Positions 26,966 to 35,069 of a DNA stretch of 64,000 bases are shown here, in pieces. Position 1 is the stretch's first letter, and each line of letters opens with the position of its first letter. The notes beneath the pieces were generated by a model. It worked only from the letters and a program-made list of their open reading frames with translations. It made no database searches and had not been told where the DNA came from. This DNA comes from Formosimonas limnophila (lineage in GTDB: Bacteria > Pseudomonadota > Gammaproteobacteria > Burkholderiales > Burkholderiaceae): the NCBI RefSeq assembly GCF_014652675.1, contig NZ_BMZG01000011.1:429-64428 (forward strand), given 5' to 3'. The position numbers were made by a program, and so were the translations under genes.

Positions 26966-28419
26966 CAGTGCCCCCATGCGCCATCGTTGTAGTTGGCATG
27001 GCTGGCGTTGACGGTGACGCTGTCTTTGCTCATGTAGCGGTACATTTCGGGTAGAACCGCGCCTTGTGCCTCTATCGTTAAGCTGAAATCTGCCCCGTCA
27101 TCTTGCAAGGCGGGGATGCCTTTTTTAAGCATGTCGTGCACATCTTTGTTTTTGGGAATGAACATGCCACGCTTAACGGCGAATGCGCCACGACCATAGG
27201 CTTTGAGGAGCAAGGTTTTGATTTGGTCAATTACCACATCGGTGTTGTGCACCCGTGAAATAGCGATGTCGATGTGAACGTTGATTTCGCTTTCCAAGGG
27301 TTCAACGTATGTGTAATGGTATGAAGCATCGGCATTGTCAATGATAGTACAGGCCTGATTGAACGCATCGGCTACCGTTTGTGTGCTGTCATCAGGCAAC
27401 ACCAGTGAAATAAACATGCCGTTGACGTTGTCCTGATTCGGACCACGTGCTAACTCTTCGCGTTGTTCATTCCACACCGACAAAAAAGGCAGGTGGTGCA
27501 GCCGTTTGCGCACAGCCACGTCAAACTCGCCCATAAACACTGCATTCTCATCGTAGATACTCGGGTATTTACACAGCTCGCGCAAGGTGGCAATGTCCAC
27601 GGGATTCACGCCTTGGCTTTCAATGGCGGCCACAGTGAGGTTTAATGCAGACTCGTTCGGACTTTGGATGTAGTCGAATGACACGGGGCTACCCAGCTCT
27701 GGGCGCACATCGCCAAAGCACAAAGTTTTAAGTATCTGAATTTGATCGCCTGCCTCAATGCTGGTGCCAATCACACTGCTGTCACCGAATTTGATGAGCA
27801 AGTCACCGTATTCGTTGGATATGACGTGGAATACTTTGTCTTCGGGTTGTACACCATTGAAGCGGTACGAGCTGGCATAGGCTGCGCCATTGACTGTGAC
27901 GCGCAACTCACTGATGTACGCATCATTCTCTGGTGGAATGACTTTCAGCTCAAAGAATGGCTCTCCAACTGTCACGTTGAAGGTTTGGGTCTCAGTGGTG
28001 GATTGTATGGCAGTGAATGTGGCACTCGACAAGTTGCCATCGCCTTGTGCGGTGGCAGGGACTGTGACGGGATTGAGCACCGACCAAACCATACCATTGG
28101 CATCAATCAACTGACGGCCTGTGCCGATGGTTATATCTTCATGTGCTAAGTTGTCAGCTTTGATGCGAATAATGGCGGGTTCAGCGGTGAACAGCAAGCC
28201 CTTCAATGCGGCATCGGCCAGTACCGTAGTGTCACGGGATTTCTCAAACACCTCCATGGCGGCCACTTCGATTTGTTGACTGAGCATGCCGAACATTTGA
28301 GCCACTGAACGCTCAAAGCGATAGATGCGCGGGTCGCCCGCATGGTACAAGGCGGCCACAGTTTCGTTGGCAAGTGAAGCGTCACGAATTTTTTTCTGAA
28401 AGTCGTCTGCTGTATACAT
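26965..28419 (-). CDS. Baseplate J/gp47-like wedge protein
   Basis: 484 residues. N-terminal helices with FGMLSQQIEVAAMEVF are followed by a central beta region with IQSTTETQTFNVTVGEPFFE. The C-terminal part has YTYVEPLESEINVHIDIAIS and VDQIKTLLLKAYGRGAF, the pattern of the V/I-rich strands and final helix in J-like wedge proteins. In contractile phages it forms the baseplate wedge that carries the fibres. The start codon overlaps the stop of the gp25-like gene (TAATG). The C-terminus retains the DVHDMLKKGIPALQD helix usual in the family. Confidence 0.6.
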   Translation of the reverse strand: MYTADDFQKKIRDASLANETVAALYHAGDPRIYRFERSVAQMFGMLSQQIEVAAMEVFEKSRDTTVLADAALKGLLFTAEPAIIRIKADNLAHEDITIGTGRQLIDANGMVWSVLNPVTVPATAQGDGNLSSATFTAIQSTTETQTFNVTVGEPFFELKVIPPENDAYISELRVTVNGAAYASSYRFNGVQPEDKVFHVISNEYGDLLIKFGDSSVIGTSIEAGDQIQILKTLCFGDVRPELGSPVSFDYIQSPNESALNLTVAAIESQGVNPVDIATLRELCKYPSIYDENAVFMGEFDVAVRKRLHHLPFLSVWNEQREELARGPNQDNVNGMFISLVLPDDSTQTVADAFNQACTIIDNADASYHYTYVEPLESEINVHIDIAISRVHNTDVVIDQIKTLLLKAYGRGAFAVKRGMFIPKNKDVHDMLKKGIPALQDDGADFSLTIEAQGAVLPEMYRYMSKDSVTVNASHANYNDGAWGH

Positions 28420-28706
28420 TAAATCTCGATGGCAATATTGGCGATTTGTAAAATGAAGGTGAGTTTATCCAAACCATCGCGACTTCCGTATAAGTTGATG
28501 CTGCCATTGGGCAAGATGTCGAGCACTGGCACATCGCGCTTGAGTTTGGCAATGACGGTGTCTGCATCGATTTGGTCACTGGCTTTAAGTAGCAAGGCCG
28601 AGCGGTCAAAACCGTAATCATCACCCAAATAGGTGTGCATGGGCGTGTTCAGCCAGTGGCGAACCATGTGCTCTATTTCTTGGGTGGATATTTGGGAGGT
28701 ACTCAT
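28419..28706 (-). CDS. Small baseplate gp25/W-like protein
   Basis: 95 residues from the ATG at 28706. The order small protein, then J, then I matches the W-J-I order of contractile phages, and VRHWLNTPMHTYLGDDYG loosely recalls the gp25 start. The frame is open further upstream, but promoter copy D puts the expected transcript start at about 28706. The mRNA may therefore be nearly leaderless, or translation may begin at the internal ATG near 28667 preceded by AAGAAATAGAG. Confidence 0.45.
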   Translation of the reverse strand: MSTSQISTQEIEHMVRHWLNTPMHTYLGDDYGFDRSALLLKASDQIDADTVIAKLKRDVPVLDILPNGSINLYGSRDGLDKLTFILQIANIAIEI

Positions 28707-28712
28707 GCGGGG

Positions 28713-28755
28713 AATATCGCATGGTTTTTTTAGGGCAGGCGGGGAATTTTCCAAT
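28713..28755 (-). promoter_or_regulatory. Phage promoter box, copy D (ahead of the baseplate block)
   Basis: On the minus strand ATTGGAAAATTCCCC begins at 28755 and GATATT lies at 28718-28713 with a TG extension. CCTAAAAAAA and CCATGC between them match copy C position by position. It lies just after the terminator of the NYN gene. Confidence 0.6.
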
Positions 28756-28770
28756 TTGAGCGTTAAGCAC

Positions 28771-28803
28771 AAATAAAAAACAGCCCGTATTTTACGGACT
28801 GTT
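28771..28803 (-). terminator. Terminator of the NYN nuclease gene
   Basis: Minus-strand arms AACAGTCCGT and ACGGGCTGTT (one wobble) with loop AAAAT, followed by TTTTTTATTT. It lies 30 bases after the NYN stop and insulates that gene from promoter copy D. Confidence 0.85.
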
Positions 28804-28833
28804 GCGATCAGTTCAATAAACCAACTCGATTTT

Positions 28834-29475
28834 TTACTTGATTTTATAAGCATCGGGTACAGTGACTGTCGTACCTTTGGCTGTTGTGAAGGTCTCAGGT
28901 AAACGATTTCTTTGAAAATGCGAGAGCTTCATTGTTATGGTGTTATCGCATACCATTCTCAACTCGGCAGTTTTTCCCGTATGCCCCACAGGGATAGCAA
29001 CATCCACCTGCTTGTTGGGAAATAATTTTTTGACCATTCGTATTGCAGGGACAATATCCGTGTCTGCGGTCATCACAATAGCACGATCAAATTTATCAGC
29101 GTATGCAGCTTGCACCAAATGGATGGCAATATTCACATCGGTTGCTTTTTCTTCGTGCTTAATCCACTGCGCCCCACATTTTTTACATTGATTGGGGCGT
29201 TCTTTAAACTTACCCAAAACAACAGCAACACCTTTTGACTGCAAGGCTTGTACATAAGTTTGGTGCCGCTGATATGAGCCGTTTTGTCGCCATGTTGCAT
29301 AGGCGGAGAAATAATAAACTCCCGCCAAAGAATCCGCTTTGGTAATAAATGCGCTAGATAGACCGTGCAAATCCAGCCATTTAAGATGATTGTGCTTAAT
29401 AGCTGTGGTTTTTGTTAGGTTTTTGCACAGGTCATCCAGTGCGTGATAGAGATTAAATCCATCCACAAATACCAT
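28834..29475 (-). CDS. NYN/PIN-domain nuclease beside a tandem-hairpin RNA
   Basis: 213 residues from the ATG at 29475. NYN hallmarks are visible: MVFVDGFNLYHAL at the start (first acidic residue), KATDVNIAIHLV near residue 110 and IVMTADTDIVPAIRMV near 130, which together form the acidic metal site of PIN-like RNases. A single CKKC pair lies near residue 95. The N-terminus is fixed by the motif, and upstream in-frame sequence is the hairpin RNA. The gene lies 33 bases after the RNA terminator and has its own terminator, so it forms a self-contained RNA-plus-nuclease unit between the terminase and baseplate genes. By family it is an RNA-cutting enzyme. The idea of a toxin or defence role controlled by the RNA is inference. 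Confidence 0.75.
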   Translation of the reverse strand: MVFVDGFNLYHALDDLCKNLTKTTAIKHNHLKWLDLHGLSSAFITKADSLAGVYYFSAYATWRQNGSYQRHQTYVQALQSKGVAVVLGKFKERPNQCKKCGAQWIKHEEKATDVNIAIHLVQAAYADKFDRAIVMTADTDIVPAIRMVKKLFPNKQVDVAIPVGHTGKTAELRMVCDNTITMKLSHFQRNRLPETFTTAKGTTVTVPDAYKIK

Positions 29476-29507
29476 CACGCGCGTTCCAGTAGTCAAAGCC
29501 GACCCCC

Positions 29508-29668
29508 AAAATAAAACCGACACCGCAAGGTGTCGGGGTCTATGTGTTTCCACATAGAGAGAAATGACCAACACCGCAGGGTGTTGGGGCTGCATGGCGT
29601 ACCATGCAGGAAAATCTGATACCGCAGGGTATCAGGATCCGTACGCGTACGCACGGAGAGAAACTGGG
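29508..29668 (-). ncRNA. Structured RNA with three tandem double-hairpin units
   Basis: Three units, 48 to 51 bases apart, each hold hairpin b then hairpin a in minus-strand order: 29657-29638 and 29635-29616; 29609-29590 and 29587-29568; 29558-29539 and 29536-29517. Every stem is 8 bp with a 4-nt loop. The a stems share ACC/GGT next to the loop but vary outside it with compensating changes. On the minus strand the b loops are UACG, UACG and GAAA, which are stable tetraloop classes and support transcription from this strand. The last hairpin is followed by TTTTATTTT and so ends the RNA. Function unknown; the placement resembles antitoxin RNAs of type III toxin-antitoxin loci. Confidence 0.7.
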
Positions 29669-29673
29669 ATGCG

Positions 29674-29702
29674 ATTCTATCGAAATAAACCGCTATTTAC
29701 AA
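29674..29702 (-). promoter_or_regulatory. Sigma70-like promoter of the tandem-hairpin RNA
   Basis: On the minus strand TTGTAA (29702-29697), a 17-bp spacer and TAGAAT (29679-29674). Expected start is near 29668, immediately before the first hairpin. It is a host-type promoter, unlike the phage box copies. Confidence 0.6.
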
Positions 29703-29722
29703 GTGCTTTTGCAGTTATTTTG

Positions 29723-29738
29723 CACTGTTTTATCAGTG
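29723..29738. promoter_or_regulatory. Candidate operator upstream of the RNA promoter
   Basis: CACTG and CAGTG flank a 6-base AT spacer, about 20 bases upstream of the -35 hexamer. A second looser repeat (TTATTGC/GCAATAA) lies near 29820-29860. The rest of the gap up to 29970 is AT-rich and holds no gene that I can support. Confidence 0.25.
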
Positions 29739-29970
29739 TTTTTACCGTCACGATTTGATTGTACCCGCAAAAACTTGAGCTTGTCACCCGCTTTTTTGAG
29801 GTATTTGCTTTGTTTGCAACATTTTATTGCCTACTCGATAAAACGCACTTTATGCAATAAACGTTGACCTTTTCCCCGCTGATTTGAGGTTGTATTTGGT
29901 TTTTATCTATTATCGATCACGCACTCAGTGAGTATGGCTTTTCAGCGAGGTACTTTCAATCGTGACTCTT

Positions 29971-31254
29971 TCAATCCTCTCTATCGTTTGAAAGACTGTT
30001 GACAAAGTCCAAAACCTTGCCCACTGGTTCTGACAATCGTTTTGGCAATACACGATAAGTTTCACTCCGATTTTCTTGAGGAAAATATTGTTTGCGAATC
30101 CATAAACTCGACTCTGGGAATTCGTTAAACGCAGTATTTTTGTATTGATAACCGACCAAAACATCGGGACGCGCCAATAAGGCCGTGATAATTTTGAAAT
30201 GTAGTAAATGGGTTTGCTTGTCGGACACACTTAAGGGACGAGGCAATACCAGACGAATGCACCGATTGGCGTTGAATGTGTGCCAATCCCTTCCTGTGAT
30301 TTCACCCACTCTCTCTAAAATAAGACGGGCTTGCTCGCTTTTACCATTGATCACGCTGACGACCACATCCGTCTTTTCATAACCCAAGCTGTTCGATACT
30401 TTGTGAAAGTACATCAACAACTTATCAAGGGTGGAGTCAGGTGCAAAAATCAGATATTGATGTCGTTGCTCTTTGTTGACAAACAATGGCAACTGCACGA
30501 ACAAAGGATACAGAATTTCGTGCACATACACGTAAGAGCGTCGCCAGCCCGTAGTGTTTTTACTTGTGGTTTCGCTTAATGCCTTGCGTGCCCACTGCTC
30601 AGTCAATTCCCCCAAGAGCATACCTGTAATATCCACAGAGATTAGGGGAAATCCCAAAGATTTACAGAGTAGGGCTTTTCGACCATCAAAATCATGGTTC
30701 AACTCAATTTCCACCCCACCCAAAACCAGCGGAATCTCACTACCTGCTATCGGTTGAGCCAATATCGCTACGTCCAGTCGATATTCACTACCAAATTGCG
30801 TTTTGAGGCGATATTCACCCTCAACCTGATCGGCATTCAATAGAAAATTGCCCTCCAGATGAAAATCAGAGGCGGCCTCATCCTTAAATGACCAAGACAT
30901 TGCCAGACCCGTTTTAACTCGATGACGTAACTCCGCAATGATCAGTTCTTTGGCTTTCCGATGTCGTTCACTTTCCGCCACTTGGTTGCGACGCACTTGT
31001 TCCTCAGCATCAAAGTGTGTTTTTGCATTGACTGATTTTGCTTTGGGCAGCTTGCGAAAGTGTGAACGGCGGCGCAGTTTACTGCCTTCAAACACAGGGC
31101 TAACCCAAGTCAAGAGTACAGGCGGTTCATCTACTGTAACCAAAGGCCACATTTTACGTGCGTTTTCTCGTGTGCCGACCTGTCGAGCAGTGACAATTAC
31201 TTTTTCGTTGTTAAAACGACTTTCGTTTGCAAACACATGCCATGCGTTATCCAT
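29971..31254 (-). CDS. Predicted PD-(D/E)xK nuclease, CoiA-like core
   Basis: 427 residues with a strong GGAGGAG site before the ATG at 31254. The core reads ERHRKAKELIIAELRH near residue 95, then YRLDVAIL near 160 and GVEIELNHDFDGRKALL near 180, ending in LISVDIT. The order His/Lys helix, xxDV, xEIE and a later Lys-containing helix is that of the PD-(D/E)xK core in CoiA-like proteins. The C-terminal 200 residues are unassigned. It follows the serine recombinase by 20 bases on the same strand and is probably cotranscribed. In a prophage cassette such a nuclease may be a defence gene against other phages, but that is inference. Confidence 0.5.
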   Translation of the reverse strand: MDNAWHVFANESRFNNEKVIVTARQVGTRENARKMWPLVTVDEPPVLLTWVSPVFEGSKLRRRSHFRKLPKAKSVNAKTHFDAEEQVRRNQVAESERHRKAKELIIAELRHRVKTGLAMSWSFKDEAASDFHLEGNFLLNADQVEGEYRLKTQFGSEYRLDVAILAQPIAGSEIPLVLGGVEIELNHDFDGRKALLCKSLGFPLISVDITGMLLGELTEQWARKALSETTSKNTTGWRRSYVYVHEILYPLFVQLPLFVNKEQRHQYLIFAPDSTLDKLLMYFHKVSNSLGYEKTDVVVSVINGKSEQARLILERVGEITGRDWHTFNANRCIRLVLPRPLSVSDKQTHLLHFKIITALLARPDVLVGYQYKNTAFNEFPESSLWIRKQYFPQENRSETYRVLPKRLSEPVGKVLDFVNSLSNDRED

Positions 31255-31274
31255 ATCTCCTCCAGCATCTATCT

Positions 31275-31835
31275 CTATTCATCAACAACCGAGGCTGGCA
31301 ACCACCGATATAACGTCGGCACGGACACCCCCAACTCTCGTGCCACGTCCACAGGCAGCACGTTGTCATTGAGCAGCTTTTTAGCCATTTCGATTTTGCT
31401 GTCCGTCATCTTACGTCTACGCCCACCGATGCGCCCCATGTTTTTGGCAGCCTGCAATCCAGCCTGTGTACGTTCAATCATCAATTCCCGCTCCATCTGT
31501 GCCAGACTTGCCATTACGTGAAAAAAGAACCGCCCCGCTGGCGTACTGGTATCAATTGAATCTGTGAGACTTCTAAAATGAATCCCTTTGTTTGCCAGTT
31601 CGGTAACCAAGTCCACCAACTGCTTGACAGTGCGCCCCAATCTGTCAAGTTTCCACACCACCAGCGTATCACCTTCGCGCAACACGTCCAAAGCGCGGCT
31701 TAAACCTTCTCGCTCGATTTTACGGCCACTGGCCATATCGTCAAAGATACGGTCACACTTTACCTGTTTTAAGGCTTCATGTTGCAGTAGTAGATTTTGG
31801 TCTTGGGTAGAGACACGGGCGTATCCAATCAGCAT
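31275..31835 (-). CDS. Small serine recombinase (resolvase/invertase type)
   Basis: 186 residues from the ATG at 31835, which has AAGGAC eight bases upstream. The catalytic Ser lies in YARVSTQDQN near residue 8. DRLGRTVKQLVDLV near 72 and the Arg pair in ERELMIERTQAGL near 122 are typical, and the C-terminal HTH ends in LGVSVPTLYRWL. The size is that of Tn3 resolvases and Pin/Gin invertases rather than large serine integrases, so it is not a good candidate for prophage integration. It could resolve cointegrates or invert a segment; no invertible fibre gene is nearby. A candidate binding site lies upstream at 31908-31972. Confidence 0.85.
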   Translation of the reverse strand: MLIGYARVSTQDQNLLLQHEALKQVKCDRIFDDMASGRKIEREGLSRALDVLREGDTLVVWKLDRLGRTVKQLVDLVTELANKGIHFRSLTDSIDTSTPAGRFFFHVMASLAQMERELMIERTQAGLQAAKNMGRIGGRRRKMTDSKIEMAKKLLNDNVLPVDVARELGVSVPTLYRWLPASVVDE

Positions 31836-31907
31836 TTCTTGTCCTTGAAGTTGTTTTCTCAAAACTCGCCGCATCATAGGTTATTGATAATTTAATTTCA
31901 AGAACCA

Positions 31908-31972
31908 TTTATGAGAATGGCAAACCTTTGATTTTGGATGTCTCACAGATTGTTCCACTTCATTCTCATAAA
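31908..31972. repeat. 12-bp inverted repeat upstream of the recombinase
   Basis: TTTATGAGAATG at 31908-31919 is perfectly complementary in reverse to CATTCTCATAAA at 31961-31972. It lies in the AT-rich gap between the divergent recombinase and 298-residue genes. Position fits a resolvase site or a shared operator. It could also be the end structure of the accessory cassette. Confidence 0.4.
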
Positions 31973-32069
31973 CCACCGTTTTTGAGAAAATATTTTCCAT
32001 TTATAAACACTCTAGCAATTCAATGGTATTATTTTCGAACTTCTCAATCCAAAAGGAAAAACGCAACTG

Positions 32070-32966
32070 ATGATAGAAATTAATTCTCCCAATGATTTAT
32101 TTGACCGCAAAAACTTCACTTATGATGTTGACTCCAAAACAACAAAGCTCATTGAAGTCTTAGCCCCTTATACTTTTCAAAACAAAATCACCTGCAATTT
32201 AAAGGGTTGTCACACCCCTCACAAACATGGATATTTGATACTCATTGAGGACGGGCGAGAAACTAACATCGGTAAAGATTGTGGACGAACTCATTTTGGT
32301 GAAAATTTTGTCATTAGCCGAGATTTAGAAAGGAAAAAACGAGAGCGATTACAACAAATCAACAAACTACTCTCAATTCAAGCAGAAAAAGAAAGCTTAT
32401 TAAAACGTTTGGATGAGCTTAGTAATCGCCCATATGGTGTTGCTTGGGCCGTTCGCTCAAAAATCAACCTAAGAAAGGCAATTGGGCAAGACGTTTTCAA
32501 TCGTTTATCAGAACGAGCGCGCAGGAACAATTTGACTATACAAGAAGAAAAAGAACGAAAACCTGCTGAAATCAAACGGCTACACGAGCTAAATCCACGC
32601 TCTAAAAGAGAAGACCACAGGTACTATCAGATTGATGTTGGGAGCTTTACATCGCTTGATGGTATAGCGTTTGATTTTCAAAATGTCTATTGGGAAAATT
32701 TGGATAAAGACATTAAAGAAATATTAGATTGCGATACAGCACGTTTGACCACGCCCCAACTTAGGAAGCTTATTACTAAAGCTAACAACATTGAAATGGT
32801 TTTTGAACAACTTAATACAGCTCTATCGCAGCTCATACGTTTTTTCACCCCCGAGAACTTCAATTTGCTCCGTTACTTGTCCTTAGATGATAAAGAAAAA
32901 GACAAGTTACAAAAATTAGCTTGGAATGTAAATAAAGGCGAAGCATCATTAGGATGGCTGGACTAA
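32070..32966 (+). CDS. AT-rich accessory protein with a Cys/His cluster, function unknown
   Basis: 298 residues on the plus strand, against the direction of almost all prophage genes. CNLKGCHTPHKHGY near residue 58 and KDCGRTHFG near 90 together supply Cys and His residues for a possible zinc site. The middle is a charged, helical, probably coiled-coil region (LERKKRERLQQINKLLSIQA). Codon use is more AT-rich than that of the neighbouring phage genes, which suggests separate acquisition. AAAAGGAAAAACG precedes the ATG. The stop overlaps the convergent large-terminase stop by four bases. No function is proposed. Confidence 0.65.
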   Translation: MIEINSPNDLFDRKNFTYDVDSKTTKLIEVLAPYTFQNKITCNLKGCHTPHKHGYLILIEDGRETNIGKDCGRTHFGENFVISRDLERKKRERLQQINKLLSIQAEKESLLKRLDELSNRPYGVAWAVRSKINLRKAIGQDVFNRLSERARRNNLTIQEEKERKPAEIKRLHELNPRSKREDHRYYQIDVGSFTSLDGIAFDFQNVYWENLDKDIKEILDCDTARLTTPQLRKLITKANNIEMVFEQLNTALSQLIRFFTPENFNLLRYLSLDDKEKDKLQKLAWNVNKGEASLGWLD

Positions 32967-34501
32967 TTTAAATCAGAAAAAGCTTCTACCGCTGCGGCTT
33001 TTAGCATTTGAACCTGGATATCATCACCATTGGCTCGGCCAGCATCATTGATGATGTAGTTAATGCCCTCCAAAAACGGAAAAGCGAACGTATCAACAAT
33101 GTCAGGTGATGGAATACCCATGCCGCGCATTTCTTTCTTACTCTTGACCGCATAACGGGCTTTCTCATCGTAATCGAACGGAATGCGGGTCAACTCACCC
33201 ACAATACGCTCACCGTAGCGATCTATAACCGATTGTTCAATACCGAAGCGTCCTTCCTTGATGGCACGACAGAGTGACACAATCGCTTGACTGCGTAGGT
33301 TGATAAAACACTCCTTGTTTTCTCGTTTGAAACAGGGATTCCCCCACACGACCTTTTCAAGGTTGGGGGTGTCCATATTTTGCAGTTGCTTGTAAAAGAT
33401 ATTGCCCATGCCCCCATAGTCCACCAAAGTAGACGCATCGGCCAGCTCCAACGATTTGTGGTGCACCTGTCCTGTGAACTTTATCGGGTCAATGGTGTTT
33501 GATAGGACTGGAATATCGACAATTTGAATGCGTAGGGCATTATCGCCGTATAAACCATGTCCTGATGCTTTCACAACCGTCATGACCGAGCTATCGCGGT
33601 AATCCCCACCGCCCACATCAATCGGCAATATCCAGCCCCAATCACGTGCCCCCAACACATCGCGCCCAAAACTTGCCCGCACCTCTTTCGCACCGATCAA
33701 ATAGCCGTCGTTCTTATCTGGGAACAGTCCACGCACTTTGATGTCGTATTGCTCGATGCTGTACTGCTTTTTCTTCTCAGCGATAAACTCCGCTGTGACC
33801 AGCGGTGACTCTTCGGAGTTGAAGGTGAGCGGATACCACGCACCGCCTTGGAATATGCTCAAGTCGTGGTGCGTGCGATAGAAAAAGCCTGTATTGCGTG
33901 TTGGCTGGCTTGCCAAAATCATGCGGTTGTTTTCTTCGGTGAGCGCACCAGTCATGACACCGAAATGCGCATCATCCACGCCAGAGGCTTCATCAACAAG
34001 AAATAAAAGGTGTTTGGCGTGCGATCCTGCCAGATTTTCTGGCGCACCCTTGGGGGCGGTTTTAGCCAATACATGCCAAGTCTCTTTACTACCCTTGATG
34101 TGGATGCTGTCCACCAGTAATTCAATGTGTTCGGCCAACCAAGCATACGGCCCACGTCGCATACTCGACAAACACAAGGCCACCTCTTTGAATACCTGTT
34201 TGCGCACCTGCGCGATGTTTGGCGCAACCACATTGGTGATGGAGTCGTGATACATCGTCAAATGCCACAGCGCAATAATCCCGAATGACTTGGTTTTACC
34301 TGTGCCGTGACCCGATGCCACACTGACACGTGAGCCAATCATTTGCGCATGATTGAACAACTCACGTTGTTGATGCGTAACCTTCAGACCACACACCTCA
34401 ACCGCAAAACGCGTCAAATCTTTTGCAAAACGTTTCGCGGTGTAAATGTAACGTGGGTCTAGCTGTAGGGGCAATACAGGTGTAAAACCACTACGCATCA
34501 A
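32963..34501 (-). CDS. Phage terminase large subunit
   Basis: 512 residues. ATPase motifs: Walker A GHGTGKT near residue 64 and Walker B LLFLVDEASG near 165. The RNase H-like nuclease part begins DVGGGDYRDSSVM near 277, continues with LVDYGGMGNIF near 345 and ends with PDIVDTFAF near 475, giving the three acidic positions. It packages DNA into the head by docking on the portal and cutting the concatemer. The start overlaps the small-subunit-like gene by 11 bases. Its stop abuts the accessory cassette at 28771-32966 rather than further head genes. Confidence 0.85.
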   Translation of the reverse strand: MMRSGFTPVLPLQLDPRYIYTAKRFAKDLTRFAVEVCGLKVTHQQRELFNHAQMIGSRVSVASGHGTGKTKSFGIIALWHLTMYHDSITNVVAPNIAQVRKQVFKEVALCLSSMRRGPYAWLAEHIELLVDSIHIKGSKETWHVLAKTAPKGAPENLAGSHAKHLLFLVDEASGVDDAHFGVMTGALTEENNRMILASQPTRNTGFFYRTHHDLSIFQGGAWYPLTFNSEESPLVTAEFIAEKKKQYSIEQYDIKVRGLFPDKNDGYLIGAKEVRASFGRDVLGARDWGWILPIDVGGGDYRDSSVMTVVKASGHGLYGDNALRIQIVDIPVLSNTIDPIKFTGQVHHKSLELADASTLVDYGGMGNIFYKQLQNMDTPNLEKVVWGNPCFKRENKECFINLRSQAIVSLCRAIKEGRFGIEQSVIDRYGERIVGELTRIPFDYDEKARYAVKSKKEMRGMGIPSPDIVDTFAFPFLEGINYIINDAGRANGDDIQVQMLKAAAVEAFSDLN

Positions 34502-35069
34502 TCACACCCGACTGATCATACATTGCCAAACGACGTTGGCGCATGGCTTCCTTTTCCACTCGCAAGTCGGCCAGTATTTCTTCATAGGCAGAGTCCAATT
34601 CTTCTTGCTGTGCTTTTAGATGGCTTTGCTCTATTTGTGCAGGGACTTGCATCCCATTCCCTTCCTCATACATTTTATTGGCATACAGGGCAAACATCGC
34701 CATAGCAGGGTTCAAAGCCTTGCACAAACCCGCCTCCAGCCAAACCATCGAAATCGCGGTTTTAAGCACCTTATAGCTGTCAGATAATTCGGCATTTTTA
34801 GGGCTACCATCCTCATGCTTTGCACAACATCGTTCATATAAATATTGTCGCGTGAGACCACAGCGCAATGCGGCGCGTTCAAATGTTGGCATCGTAAAAC
34901 TAACAGCGTTACCAATCTTGTTGGCTTGGACAAACCGAGCATTAGGCGACAAAATTTCCTCGCGGTACAACATGAGGGCATCTTGAATTTCTTGATCAGT
35001 AATCTTGAGCGGTGCACCGACCGCCCCTTTGATCTTTGAGCTTTTGGTTTTACTTGCTCGCTTATTCAT
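34491..35069 (-). CDS. Terminase small subunit-like protein
   Basis: 192 residues from the ATG at 35069, which overlaps the stop of the upstream regulator (ATGAATAA) and has a GAGGAG site. It has a basic N-terminus (NKRASKTKSSKIKG) and a DNA-binding helix pair with TFERAALRCGLTRQYLYERC. The C-terminus has a coiled-coil-like helical segment (SHLKAQQEELDSAYEEILAD). Order and size immediately before the large subunit support the small terminase role. The family could not be named more closely. Confidence 0.6.
   Translation of the reverse strand: MNKRASKTKSSKIKGAVGAPLKITDQEIQDALMLYREEILSPNARFVQANKIGNAVSFTMPTFERAALRCGLTRQYLYERCCAKHEDGSPKNAELSDSYKVLKTAISMVWLEAGLCKALNPAMAMFALYANKMYEEGNGMQVPAQIEQSHLKAQQEELDSAYEEILADLRVEKEAMRQRRLAMYDQSGVIDA

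Noticed and set aside
29517-29657. The spaced hairpins at first looked like a CRISPR array
   Set aside because: The units are not identical repeats separated by unique spacers. They are all stem-loop, they vary inside the stems with compensation, there are only three, and no cas gene is near.
31275-31835. Prophage integrase
   Set aside because: The size and domain layout are those of a resolvase/invertase. It has no large C-terminal domain of serine integrases and no tyrosine-recombinase motif.
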